DNA of 41,568 nucleotides from Flavobacterium sp. GTDB lineage: Bacteria > Bacteroidota > Bacteroidia > Flavobacteriales > Flavobacteriaceae. The stretch is from the NCBI GenBank assembly GCA_026390995.1, contig JAPLEX010000009.1, forward strand, positions 1 through 41,568. The letters run 5' to 3'. Below are positions 1 to 7,279 of the stretch, one piece after another. The notes under the pieces are model-generated. The model was given only the letters and a program-made list of their open reading frames with translations, made no database searches and was not told where the DNA came from. The position numbers and the translations under genes are program-made. The first letter of the stretch is position 1. Each line of letters starts with the position of its first letter.

Positions 1-83
1 AGGACAGCCAGTGGCTGTCAGGTATGAGCTCAATATTCTAAAACAGCAGATTATAAATTATATACAAACTAAAATATACAACT
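1..83 (+). other. Leader of odhB; possible 3' end of odhA
   Basis: These bases precede odhB. In flavobacteria odhA (2-oxoglutarate dehydrogenase E1) usually lies directly upstream, so its tail could be here. The frame starting at base 2 encodes residues such as RYELNILKQQ, which loosely resemble an E1 C-terminus, but that frame has no stop until 125-127 and would overlap odhB. The frame starting at base 1 stops at 25-27. I cannot decide between them. A perfect 8-bp inverted repeat with a one-base centre (GACAGCCA-G-TGGCTGTC) lies at 3-19. Confidence 0.25.
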
Positions 84-1298
84 ATGATTTTAGAAATGAA
101 AGTTCCCTCTCCCGGCGAATCAATTAAAGAAGTTGAAATTGCAACTTGGTTAGTAAAAGACGGAGATTATGTAGAGAAAGACCAAGCCATCGCCGAAGTA
201 GATTCAGACAAAGCCACCTTGGAATTGCCTGCAGAAGCCAGCGGAATTATTACCCTAAAAGCCGAAGAAGGTGATGCGGTAGCCGTGGGCGCAGTGGTTT
301 GTTTAATTGATACAGCTGCTGCAAAACCAAGTGGTGCCGCCGCTCAAGCTGAAAAAGCCGCCGATCCGGTAGCTGCTCCAAAAGCGGTTGAAGTTGCCGC
401 TCCTGCTGCCACTACCTATGCTACTCAAGCGCCTTCGCCTGCTGCCAGAAAAATATTGAACGAAAAAAACATGCAACCCACTGATGTTCTTGGCACCGGA
501 AAAGACGGCCGCATTACCAAAGAAGACGCCATCAATGCAGTACCTTCTATGGGAACGCCTACCGCAGGAGCACGCGGATCTAGCCGTACCAAATTATCGA
601 TGCTGCGCCGCAAAGTAGCCGAACGATTGGTGGCGGCCAAAAACGAAACCGCCATGTTGACTACGTTTAACGAAGTGAACATGACACCCATCAACGAGAT
701 TCGTAACCAATACAAAGACGCGTTCAAAGCCAAACACGGTGGTTTAGGGTTGGGCTATATGTCCTTCTTTACCAAAGCGGTAACGCGCGCGCTGCAATTG
801 TATCCGGATGTAAATTCGATGATCGACGGTTCAGACAAAATTGCCTACGATTTTTGTGATATTTCAGTAGCCGTTTCAGGTCCAAAAGGACTCATGGTTC
901 CAGTAGTGCGTGCTGCCGAAAAGTTAACATTTAGAGGCGTTGAAGCCGAAATAAAACGATTGGCCATTCGTGCACGCGACGGACAAATCACGGTAGATGA
1001 CATGACCGGAGGAACCTTTACCATCTCAAATGGGGGTGTGTTTGGTAGCATGTTGTCCACACCCATTATCAACCCGCCACAATCAGGAATTTTAGGCATG
1101 CACAACATCATTGAACGTCCCATTGCCGTAAACGGAAAAGTAGAAATTCACCCGATGATGTATGTAGCACTTTCCTATGATCACCGCATCATTGACGGAA
1201 GAGAATCTGTTGGGTTCTTGGTGGCTGTGAAAGAAGCCCTAGAAAATCCATTGGAATTACTGATGAATGGCGATGCCAAAAAAGCCTTAGAACTTTAA
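84..1298 (+). CDS. odhB: Dihydrolipoyllysine-residue succinyltransferase (2-oxoglutarate dehydrogenase E2)
   Basis: This is the E2 core of the 2-oxoglutarate dehydrogenase complex, which transfers succinyl groups from lipoamide to CoA in the TCA cycle (cytoplasm). The 404 residues show the classic order. A lipoyl domain spans about 1-78, with the lipoylated lysine K43 in [10 protein letters not shown]. An Ala/Pro-rich swinging linker follows at about 80-118, then a peripheral subunit-binding domain at about 118-155 ([10 protein letters not shown]...[10 protein letters not shown]), then the acyltransferase domain. The catalytic H-x3-D-G motif is SYDHRIIDG near residue 367. A single lipoyl domain and this length are normal for OdhB/SucB rather than pyruvate dehydrogenase E2. 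The gene is followed by a clear terminator, so it probably ends an odhAB operon. Confidence 0.95.
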   Translation: MILEMKVPSPGESIKEVEIATWLVKDGDYVEKDQAIAEVDSDKATLELPAEASGIITLKAEEGDAVAVGAVVCLIDTAAAKPSGAAAQAEKAADPVAAPKAVEVAAPAATTYATQAPSPAARKILNEKNMQPTDVLGTGKDGRITKEDAINAVPSMGTPTAGARGSSRTKLSMLRRKVAERLVAAKNETAMLTTFNEVNMTPINEIRNQYKDAFKAKHGGLGLGYMSFFTKAVTRALQLYPDVNSMIDGSDKIAYDFCDISVAVSGPKGLMVPVVRAAEKLTFRGVEAEIKRLAIRARDGQITVDDMTGGTFTISNGGVFGSMLSTPIINPPQSGILGMHNIIERPIAVNGKVEIHPMMYVALSYDHRIIDGRESVGFLVAVKEALENPLELLMNGDAKKALEL

Positions 1299-1320
1299 TT
1301 TATTGAAATTGATATATACA

Positions 1321-1351
1321 AATCCCGCTTGAAATTCACGCGGGATTTTTT
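1321..1351 (+). terminator. Rho-independent terminator after odhB
   Basis: An 8-bp stem AATCCCGC (1321-1328) pairs with GCGGGATT (1340-1347) around an 11-base loop and is followed directly by a T run. It ends only about 25 bases before the ATG of the next gene. Confidence 0.85.
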
Positions 1352-1375
1352 GTGTACTTGTTCAGCATTACCATT

Positions 1376-2626
1376 ATGAAAAAAAGTAAAAAGCAGGCGG
1401 CCATTGGATTCATATTCATCACGCTCATCATTGACATCACGGGTTGGGGCATCATCATTCCGGTGATTCCCAAACTCATCAAAGAACTCATAAACGGAGA
1501 CATCAGTGAAGCCGCCAAAATTGGAGGTTGGCTCACGTTTGCCTATGCCATTACCCAGTTTATCTTTGCGCCTTTGGTGGGCAATTTGAGTGATCGCTTT
1601 GGCAGACGGCCCATTTTGCTCATTTCTTTGTTTACGTTTTCCTTAGATTATTTGCTGTTGGCTTTCGCACCCACCATCACGTGGTTGTTTGTGGGTAGAA
1701 TCATCGCGGGCCTCACCGGTGCGAGCATCACCACAGCCTCTGCCTATATTGCCGATGTGAGTACCCCCGAAAACCGAGCGAAAAATTTTGGAATGATCGG
1801 CGCTGCTTTTGGAATTGGATTCATCATCGGGCCAGTAATTGGTGGATTATTAGGCCAATTTGGCTCGCGCGTGCCCTTTTATGCCGCTGCGATTTTGTGC
1901 CTCATCAATTTTATTTACGGGTACTTTATTTTGCCCGAATCCCTATCTCCCGATAAACGCCGCGCCTTTGATTGGAAGCGCGCCAATCCAATAGGATCAT
2001 TTATGCACCTCAAAAAATATCCCCAACTCATTGGTTTGATGCTATCGATTTTTATGTTGTATGTGGCTTCGCACGCCGTGCACAGCAATTGGAGTTATTT
2101 TACGATGTACCGTTTCCATTGGGACGAAAAAATGGTGGGCTATTCGTTGGGCATCATTGGCCTACTCGTTGGCCTGGTACAAGGTGGACTCATTCGATTT
2201 ACCAGTCCCAGATTAGGAAACGAAAAAAGTGTGTATATCGGCATGTTGCTCTATAGTGTGGGCATGGGCTTGTTTGCCTTGGCTACACAAAGTTGGATGA
2301 TGTTTACCTTCTTGATTCCCTATTGCTTGGGCGGAATTGCTGGACCAGCCATGCAAGCCATCATTTCGGGGCAAGTTCCCGCCAACGAACAGGGCGAAAT
2401 ACAAGGCACGATGTCAAGTTTAATGAGCGCCTCAGCCATTGTAGGTCCACCGCTAATGTCGTCAACCTTTTACTTTTTCACACACAAAGAAGCCCCTTTT
2501 TTATTGCCTGGAGCGCCTTTTATTTTGGCGAGTTGCATCATGTTATTGAGTGCTAGTATTGCCTATTTTACTTTGCGCAAACACCGACAAAATCTACAAG
2601 CAACTGCAAAAGACCTGAACGAATAA
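1376..2626 (+). CDS. Tet-type (TCR/Tet) MFS drug-efflux transporter
   Basis: This is an inner-membrane proton-coupled exporter of the major facilitator superfamily, about 416 residues with 12 predicted membrane helices. The N-terminal helix contains [14 protein letters not shown], typical of the TetA-like DHA1 group. Motif A appears as [14 protein letters not shown] after the second helix, and the antiporter motif C region is the glycine-rich stretch [16 protein letters not shown] in helix 5. I place the start at ATG 1376 ([12 protein letters not shown]); an in-frame GTG at 1352 lies at the end of the odhB terminator and is unlikely. The substrate cannot be deduced: chromosomal homologues in Bacteroidota are routinely called tetracycline-type pumps without proof. 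It leads a co-directional run with tatD, an acyltransferase and ansA. Confidence 0.85.
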   Translation: MKKSKKQAAIGFIFITLIIDITGWGIIIPVIPKLIKELINGDISEAAKIGGWLTFAYAITQFIFAPLVGNLSDRFGRRPILLISLFTFSLDYLLLAFAPTITWLFVGRIIAGLTGASITTASAYIADVSTPENRAKNFGMIGAAFGIGFIIGPVIGGLLGQFGSRVPFYAAAILCLINFIYGYFILPESLSPDKRRAFDWKRANPIGSFMHLKKYPQLIGLMLSIFMLYVASHAVHSNWSYFTMYRFHWDEKMVGYSLGIIGLLVGLVQGGLIRFTSPRLGNEKSVYIGMLLYSVGMGLFALATQSWMMFTFLIPYCLGGIAGPAMQAIISGQVPANEQGEIQGTMSSLMSASAIVGPPLMSSTFYFFTHKEAPFLLPGAPFILASCIMLLSASIAYFTLRKHRQNLQATAKDLNE

Positions 2627-2648
2627 TTTAGTACATCCTCAAAAATTT

Positions 2649-3416
2649 ATGACATTCACCGACACCCATACCCATTTATACAGCGAAGAATTTCAGACCG
2701 ATCAGGCTGAGATGATGCAGCGTGCATTGGAAGCTGGCGTGAGTCGATTTTTTGTACCGGCCATCGATTCGAGCTGCACCCAGGCCATGTATGAGTTGGA
2801 GGCGCTGTATCCCGAACACGTTTTTTTGATGACGGGCTTGCATCCCACTTATGTAAAAGACAACTACAAAGACGAATTGGCACATGTGGAACGTCAATTG
2901 AATGAACGAAAATTCTATGCCATTGGCGAAATTGGCATAGATTTATATTGGGACAAAACCCATATCGAAGAACAAAAAATAGCTTTTCGCACCCAGATTC
3001 AGTGGGCCAAAAAGCACAAACTTCCCATCGTGATCCATTGCCGCGATGCCTTTGATGAAATTTTTGATGTATTAGAATTGGAGAAAGGCCCCGATTTGTT
3101 TGGCATTTTTCATTGTTTTACCGGCACCAAAGCACAGGCCTTGCAAGCCATCTCCTACAACATGAAATTGGGAATTGGGGGAGTGGCCACCTTCAAAAAC
3201 GGCAAGATTGACCAATTTTTACACGAAATCCCATTGAACCATTTGGTGCTCGAAACCGACGCGCCCTATTTGGCTCCTGCGCCTCATCGAGGCAAACGAA
3301 ACGAAAGCGCTTATGTCATTTTGGTGGCCCAAAAATTGACGGAAATTTATGGGCTTCCCATCGATGAAATTGCCCAAATTACCACAGCCAATTCTATGGC
3401 CGTCTTTGGCATTTAA
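2649..3416 (+). CDS. TatD-family metal-dependent hydrolase (DNase)
   Basis: This is a member of the TatD family of metal-dependent amidohydrolase-fold nucleases. Family members trim DNA or RNA ends 3'-5' and take part in repair. The 255-residue length is typical. Metal ligands are visible in order: H7 and H9 (DTHTHLY), E94 (GEIGIDLYWD), H130 (VIHCRD), H155 (FHCFTG) and D204 (LETDAPYLAP), followed by the family signature PHRGKRNES. The gene starts 22 bases after the MFS gene, consistent with co-transcription. There is no signal peptide, so it is cytoplasmic. The exact biological substrate is not defined by sequence. Confidence 0.93.
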   Translation: MTFTDTHTHLYSEEFQTDQAEMMQRALEAGVSRFFVPAIDSSCTQAMYELEALYPEHVFLMTGLHPTYVKDNYKDELAHVERQLNERKFYAIGEIGIDLYWDKTHIEEQKIAFRTQIQWAKKHKLPIVIHCRDAFDEIFDVLELEKGPDLFGIFHCFTGTKAQALQAISYNMKLGIGGVATFKNGKIDQFLHEIPLNHLVLETDAPYLAPAPHRGKRNESAYVILVAQKLTEIYGLPIDEIAQITTANSMAVFGI

Positions 3417-3480
3417 GCAGTAAAAGGAGCACAAATTCATAAAATTTTTGTTCATTTGTAACCGACAAAAGGGAATGCCA

Positions 3481-4617
3481 ATGCAAAAATTCGATTTGAT
3501 TCGACCGTTTTATGATGCCGAAATAAATGAAGGAATCCGTTCGTCGGTCAATCATCCGATGATGAAAGCCTTGATGAATTTTACCTTTCCTACAGTGGCC
3601 GATGAGGTCTGGAAAGAACAGTTGCTCAAAACCCATTCGATACGCGATTTTCAGTGCAATTTCATCTACCAATCGATTCAAAAAGTACTCGAAAAAAGTT
3701 CGGACGGTTTGACTACATCCGGTTTTGAAAAATTAGAAAAAAACACGGCCTATTTATTTATTTCCAATCACCGCGACATCATCTTGGATACTTCCTTGCT
3801 CAATGCCGCCTTGTTTGAACATGGCTTGGTGATGACTGCTTCGGCCATTGGGGACAATTTGGTAAAAAAGGCGTTTTTATTGACCTTGTCTAAACTCAAC
3901 CGCAATTTTTTGGTGCAGCGCGGATTGTCTCCTCGCGAGTTGTTGCAAAGTTCAAAGTTAATGTCAGAATACATTGGTCAATTGCTGTTGCGCGAAAACC
4001 GATCGGTGTGGATTGCCCAACGCGAAGGCCGAACCAAAGATGGCAATGACGCTACGCATCCTGGCGTTTTAAAAATGTTGGCCATGGCTGCCGACGAGCC
4101 CAATTTGATGGATTACTTCAAAAAAATTAAGGTGGTTCCGGTTTCGATTTCTTACGAATATGATCCGACCGATGCACTCAAAATGCCGCAACTTAAAGCC
4201 GAAGCCAATAACGAAATTTACATCAAAGAAAAAAACGAAGATTTCATGACGCTTTTAAGTGGCATCATGGGACAAAAAAAACACATCCACATTCATGTTG
4301 GCGACGTATTAGATTCCGAACTTGATTTGATACATTCTGAGTTTGACAACGCAAACAAACAAATTCAAGCGCTGGCTCAGTCCATAGACGATTCAATCTT
4401 AACGTCTTACAAATTATGGCCTACCAATTACATTGCATACGATTTGTTGCACGGAACGAATACGTATAGTAATCAATACACCGACATCGAAAAAGCCGTT
4501 TTTGAACGTCGTTTAGAAAAACGCATCGATGCCCAAAGCGAGTTCGAAGTACAAGGAATATTGGCTATGTATGCCAATCCGGTTGTGAATAAACGCAAAT
4601 ACGAGCATGGGAACTAA
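3481..4617 (+). CDS. 1-acyl-sn-glycerol-3-phosphate acyltransferase-like protein (PlsC/PlsB superfamily)
   Basis: This is a probable membrane-associated acyltransferase that transfers a fatty acyl chain to a glycerol-phosphate or lysolipid acceptor. The 378-residue protein has the block I motif SNHRDIILD (H97...D103) and the phosphate-binding block III motif REGRTKDGND (E182-G-R). The spacing between the catalytic His and Asp is five residues instead of the canonical four, with Asp also present at +2. The long N- and C-terminal regions differ from standard 240-residue PlsC. I use ATG 3481 (MQKFDLIRPF); ATG 3475 is the alternative. The last 11 bases overlap the ansA start, implying translational coupling. 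The acceptor substrate is unknown. Confidence 0.75.
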   Translation: MQKFDLIRPFYDAEINEGIRSSVNHPMMKALMNFTFPTVADEVWKEQLLKTHSIRDFQCNFIYQSIQKVLEKSSDGLTTSGFEKLEKNTAYLFISNHRDIILDTSLLNAALFEHGLVMTASAIGDNLVKKAFLLTLSKLNRNFLVQRGLSPRELLQSSKLMSEYIGQLLLRENRSVWIAQREGRTKDGNDATHPGVLKMLAMAADEPNLMDYFKKIKVVPVSISYEYDPTDALKMPQLKAEANNEIYIKEKNEDFMTLLSGIMGQKKHIHIHVGDVLDSELDLIHSEFDNANKQIQALAQSIDDSILTSYKLWPTNYIAYDLLHGTNTYSNQYTDIEKAVFERRLEKRIDAQSEFEVQGILAMYANPVVNKRKYEHGN

Positions 4618-5632
4618 GCCCAACATTTTGTTAATTTATACCGGTGGAACCATCGGCATGATGAAGAATTTTGCTACCGGCGCCTTAAAAGCTTTTGATT
4701 TTGACAAGCTTCTTGCCAATATCCCCGAGCTCACCCAATTGGCTTGTTCAATTGAAACGCTATCTTTTGCCTCGCCCATTGACTCCTCCAATATGGCCAT
4801 CACCCATTGGATTCAACTGGCTGAAATTATCGAAAAAAAGTACGATCAATTTGATGGTTTTGTGATCTTGCACGGCTCAGACACCATGTCCTATTCGGCT
4901 GCAGCCCTGAGTTTTATGCTCGAGAATTTGGCCAAACCGGTGGTGTTTACCGGTTCTCAATTGCCCATCGGGGATTTGCGCACCGACGCCAAAGAAAACC
5001 TGATAACGGCCATACAAATTGCCGCCTTGCAACACAAAAACAAACCGGTTATTCACGAAGTGTGTTTGTATTTTGAATACAAGTTATACCGCGGAAATCG
5101 CACTACCAAAATCAATGCCGAGCATTTTAATGCTTTTTTATCACCCAATTACCCAGCCATCGCCGAGTCGGGCGTGCATTTAAAAGTGAGTGAAGAGTTG
5201 TTGTTGCATTCCTCTACCAAAAAGTTGAGTATTCACACCGAACTCGATACCAACGTGGTGATTGTAAAATTGTTTCCTGGGCTCAACGAAACCGTATTGA
5301 ATGCCATATTAGCTATTCCCAATTTAAAAGGCGTAGTTTTAGAAACCTACGGATCGGGCAATGCCCCTTCGTCCCCTTGGTTTATTAAGACATTACAACA
5401 AGCCATTGCAAATGGCCTTCAGGTGGTTAATGTGACGCAATGCTCGGGTGGAAGTGTGCGCATGGGCGATTACGAGACCAGTACCCAACTCAAAGAAATT
5501 GGGGTGATTTCGGGCAAGGACATCACCACCGAAGCCGCCATCACCAAACTCATGTACCTCTTGGGCCAGCAAGTTGATCCGGCCGTTTTTAAAACCATTT
5601 TTGAAACCTCCTTGCGTGGTGAATTGACCTAA
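4607..5632 (+). CDS. ansA: Type I (cytoplasmic) L-asparaginase
   Basis: The enzyme hydrolyses L-asparagine to aspartate and ammonia. The 341 residues begin with the first active-site signature YTGGTIGM (nucleophile T12 in the TGGT motif, T15 following) and carry the second signature HGSDTMSYSAAALSF at about 89-103, where HGSDT replaces the more frequent HGTDT. GSQLPIGDLRTDAKENL is the conserved substrate-loop region. There is no signal peptide, so it is the cytoplasmic type I form rather than periplasmic AnsB. The start codon lies inside the acyltransferase gene (11-base overlap). No clear terminator follows before the tRNA gene. Confidence 0.92.
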   Translation: MGTKPNILLIYTGGTIGMMKNFATGALKAFDFDKLLANIPELTQLACSIETLSFASPIDSSNMAITHWIQLAEIIEKKYDQFDGFVILHGSDTMSYSAAALSFMLENLAKPVVFTGSQLPIGDLRTDAKENLITAIQIAALQHKNKPVIHEVCLYFEYKLYRGNRTTKINAEHFNAFLSPNYPAIAESGVHLKVSEELLLHSSTKKLSIHTELDTNVVIVKLFPGLNETVLNAILAIPNLKGVVLETYGSGNAPSSPWFIKTLQQAIANGLQVVNVTQCSGGSVRMGDYETSTQLKEIGVISGKDITTEAAITKLMYLLGQQVDPAVFKTIFETSLRGELT

Positions 5633-5695
5633 AAAATACCTGCTTTCGTTTTACATACTCAGAAAAAATGCGGTTATTTGCAGCCACAATTTCCT

Positions 5696-5782
5696 AGAGA
5701 GGTGTCCGAGTGGTTGAAGGAGCAAGCCTGGAAAGTTTGTATGTGGGCAACTGCATCGTGGGTTCGAATCCCATCCTCTCTG
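5696..5782 (+). tRNA. tRNA-Ser (anticodon GGA)
   Basis: This is a class II tRNA of 87 bases read directly from the sequence. The acceptor stem AGAGAGG (5696-5702) pairs with CCTCTCT (5775-5781), and the discriminator is G (5782). The D-arm is TCCGAGTGGTTGAAGGA. The anticodon stem CAAGC/GTTTG encloses the loop CTGGAAA, giving anticodon GGA (reads UCC and UCU). A long variable arm follows, then the T-arm GTGGG-TTCGAAT-CCCAT. The CCA end is not encoded. A strong hairpin follows at 5793-5814. Confidence 0.95.
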
Positions 5783-5783
5783 C

Positions 5784-5904
5784 ATCGTTTGCAATGCTCC
5801 CGATAGGGAGCATTTTTTATGCCTTTTTGCGCCCCAAAACTCCGTTTTGGAAAAGCAACAAAGGCATAAAAAATGCCGCATGTAATGCGTGCATTGCAAA
5901 CGAT
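5784..5904. repeat. Composite nested palindrome (cruciform-like element)
   Basis: The outer arms 5784-5797 and 5891-5904 are a perfect 14-bp inverted repeat (ATCGTTTGCAATGC). The inner arms 5810-5823 and 5863-5876 are a second perfect 14-bp inverted repeat (GCATTTTTTATGCC). The centre holds a 7-bp hairpin CCAAAAC-TCC-GTTTTGG (5834-5850). Between outer and inner stems each side has its own small hairpin: TCCC-GATA-GGGA (5798-5809) on the left and CGCAT-GTA-ATGCG (5877-5889) on the right. The whole therefore folds as a four-way junction with a long capped stem. No protein-coding content is evident. Confidence 0.8.
5793..5820 (+). terminator. Terminator hairpin after tRNA-Ser
   Basis: A perfect 9-bp stem AATGCTCCC (5793-5801) / GGGAGCATT (5806-5814) with a GATA loop is followed by T residues. 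The same bases also take part in the larger composite palindrome at 5784-5904. Confidence 0.75.
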
Positions 5905-5920
5905 ATCAGTTCCCCCTCCC

Positions 5921-5963
5921 CGGGATCACCGTAAAAAATCTTTGATTTTTGGAGGTAATCCCG
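5921..5963. repeat. Hairpin with nested stem
   Basis: CGGGAT (5921-5926) pairs with ATCCCG (5958-5963), and an inner stem AAAAATC-TTT-GATTTTT lies between them. It stands alone between the composite palindrome and the next repeats. Confidence 0.6.
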
Positions 5964-5984
5964 TTCTCAAGAAACAATTACAAA

Positions 5985-6054
5985 CAAGTGCCGAAGGCGC
6001 TTTTGTAAATCCCACAAAAAACTAGTAAAAAGAATCAAGTGCCGCAGGCGCTTG
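5985..6054. repeat. Two copies of a short GC palindrome
   Basis: CAAGTGCC-GAA-GGCGCTT (5985-6002) and CAAGTGCC-GCA-GGCGCTTG (6036-6054) are near-identical 17-19 base hairpins in the same orientation, 51 bases apart. In the first copy the stem extends outwards through ATTACAA / TTGTA-type pairing. Confidence 0.65.
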
Positions 6055-6066
6055 GGAATTGTAAAG

Positions 6067-6217
6067 AAACCCCCGCTAACGCGCGAATCCTTTCGCGTGG
6101 TTTTCTAATTTACAATAACTATTTTCTAAGTTTCCTTTCTCAAGCATAATTTATAGCACTGTTTTATTTTCTAGTTAACAATTGCCACGCGAAAGGATTC
6201 GCGCGGAAGCGGCGTTT
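6067..6217. repeat. Long inverted repeat pair with AT-rich spacer
   Basis: Bases 6080-6100 and 6185-6205 are perfect reverse complements over 21 bp. Imperfect pairing extends outwards to about 6067 and 6217 (AAAC...GCT against AGC...GTTT). Each arm also contains its own hairpin, CGCGAA-TCCT-TTCGCG. The 84-base spacer (6101-6184) is AT-rich and has no reading frame of note. The right arm ends just before the stop codon of the small lipoprotein gene. The 5905-6222 stretch holds only these palindromes, with no gene that I can support. Confidence 0.7.
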
Positions 6218-6222
6218 AATTT

Positions 6223-6480
6223 TTAAGGATTAGTTGTAGAAATTAACACATAATTACCATTCGAGGAAGTTTTTTCATAAGTTTTTACTATGCCTGTCTC
6301 AGTATCAATAACGTGATATTTTCCTAAATTAGAATTAGGGCTTGATGATATTTGATATTTTCCTAATGCATTTGTATTATTAGGGGTATTGGTATTGTTT
6401 GAATTATCAGCCGAACAAGCCATAATAATAAGCGAAATAGCCCCAACAATAGCAAGAGAATGTAATACGTAATTTTTCAT
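6223..6480 (-). CDS. Small putative lipoprotein, unknown function
   Basis: This gene is not recognised. The predicted 85-residue product starts MKNYVLHSLA and has a lipoprotein-type signal ending IIMAC (C22), so it is probably anchored to a membrane after export. The mature part is a low-complexity Asn/Thr linker (SADNSNNTNTPNN) followed by two similar short segments, ALGKYQISSS and NLGKYHVIDTETG, suggesting an internal duplication. I chose ATG 6480 because it gives the signal peptide; upstream in-frame codons to 6576 would add an unlikely basic extension. A candidate -7 box TATATTTG sits at 6503-6510 on the minus strand. It is divergent from the PorT-like gene and ends beside the palindromic repeats. 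Confidence 0.6.
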   Translation of the reverse strand: MKNYVLHSLAIVGAISLIIMACSADNSNNTNTPNNTNALGKYQISSSPNSNLGKYHVIDTETGIVKTYEKTSSNGNYVLISTTNP

Positions 6481-6502
6481 AATTTTTAGATTTAAAGTTT
6501 CC

Positions 6503-6510
6503 CAAATATA
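6503..6510 (-). promoter_or_regulatory. Candidate -7 box for the small lipoprotein gene
   Basis: The minus strand reads TATATTTG, matching the Flavobacterium TAnnTTTG -7 consensus, 23 bases before the start codon. No TTG sits at the ideal -33 spacing. Confidence 0.4.
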
Positions 6511-6574
6511 ACCAAATCCACAAACCAATCCCCCTTCCTCTTTTTTTCTTACATTTATCCCACTCAATTTTCTC

Positions 6575-7279
6575 ATGAAAAAACAACTGCTTTTTTTCTT
6601 TTGTATACTTTCTTTTGCCTTGTTTGCACAAGAGCAAGAATTGGATTTGCCCTATCCTATGATTCAACGGGATTCGTTATACCGTGAGGATCAGTTTTAT
6701 ATTGGGATGACCTATAATTTGGTAGGCAATTCGCCAACGGCTTTTTCGCAAGATAAATTCTCCACTGGTTTTTCGGCAGGAGTGTTGCGCGATTTTCCCA
6801 TCAATACTGCAAGAACGATAGCCATTGCGCCAGGCTTGGGTTTTTCGTACCAAAACTACCACCAAAATTTATTGATTAATGGATCGGCTTCTCAGCCGGT
6901 ATATAGCATTATTCCAACCGGGACCTATTACAGCAAAAACAAAATAGAACACTACCTACTCGACCTCCCCATCGAATTTCGTTGGCGCACTTCCACACCC
7001 GAAAGCCACAAGTTTTGGCGAATTTACAGCGGATTGAAGTTGAGTTATTTATTGGCGTCACGCTCCCAATATACCGATGGGCAGTACAATGTGATCATCA
7101 AAAACAACCCAGATTTCAACAAAATGCAACTGGGCTTGTACATGGCTATGGGCTACAACACTTGGAATTTTTATGGCTATTACGGCCTCACTCCGTTGCT
7201 GTCTAAAGGCGCTACCATTCAAGATGACCCTATTGGGCTCCAAGCCATTCACTTGGGCTTGTTATTTTATATCCTATAA
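6575..7279 (+). CDS. PorT-like outer-membrane beta-barrel protein
   Basis: This is a 234-residue protein with a clear signal peptide (MKKQLLFFFCILSFALFAQ). After it come alternating amphipathic strands rich in Tyr, Phe and Gly (FYIGMTYNL, FSAGVLRDF, APGLGFSYQN, YSGLKLSYLL, LGLYMAMGYN, YYGLTPLLS), ending in an aromatic-rich last strand (GLLFYIL). This is the pattern of a small PorT/OmpW-type barrel in the outer membrane. Its exact role is unknown; it should not be equated with the T9SS component PorT/SprT on this evidence. It converges on the PAP2-like gene, and the two reading frames overlap by 6 bases. Confidence 0.7.
   Translation: MKKQLLFFFCILSFALFAQEQELDLPYPMIQRDSLYREDQFYIGMTYNLVGNSPTAFSQDKFSTGFSAGVLRDFPINTARTIAIAPGLGFSYQNYHQNLLINGSASQPVYSIIPTGTYYSKNKIEHYLLDLPIEFRWRTSTPESHKFWRIYSGLKLSYLLASRSQYTDGQYNVIIKNNPDFNKMQLGLYMAMGYNTWNFYGYYGLTPLLSKGATIQDDPIGLQAIHLGLLFYIL

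Noticed and set aside
1352..1375. GTG as upstream start for the MFS transporter
   Set aside because: It lies at the edge of the odhB terminator; ATG 1376 gives the normal N-terminus.
1352..5632. A drug-resistance or defence island from MFS, TatD, acyltransferase and asparaginase
   Set aside because: All four are common chromosomal genes with codon use like their neighbours and no mobility genes; co-transcription does not show a shared system.
5710..5934. Open frame running through tRNA-Ser and the palindrome
   Set aside because: It overlaps a certain tRNA and its terminator; the encoded residues have no protein-like pattern.
5985..6054. Possible CRISPR-like repeats
   Set aside because: Only two copies, each a short hairpin, with no regular array and no cas genes.
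6575..7279. Assignment of this barrel as the T9SS component PorT/SprT
   Set aside because: Only the general small-barrel pattern is visible; no T9SS machinery genes are nearby, so the specific name is not supported.
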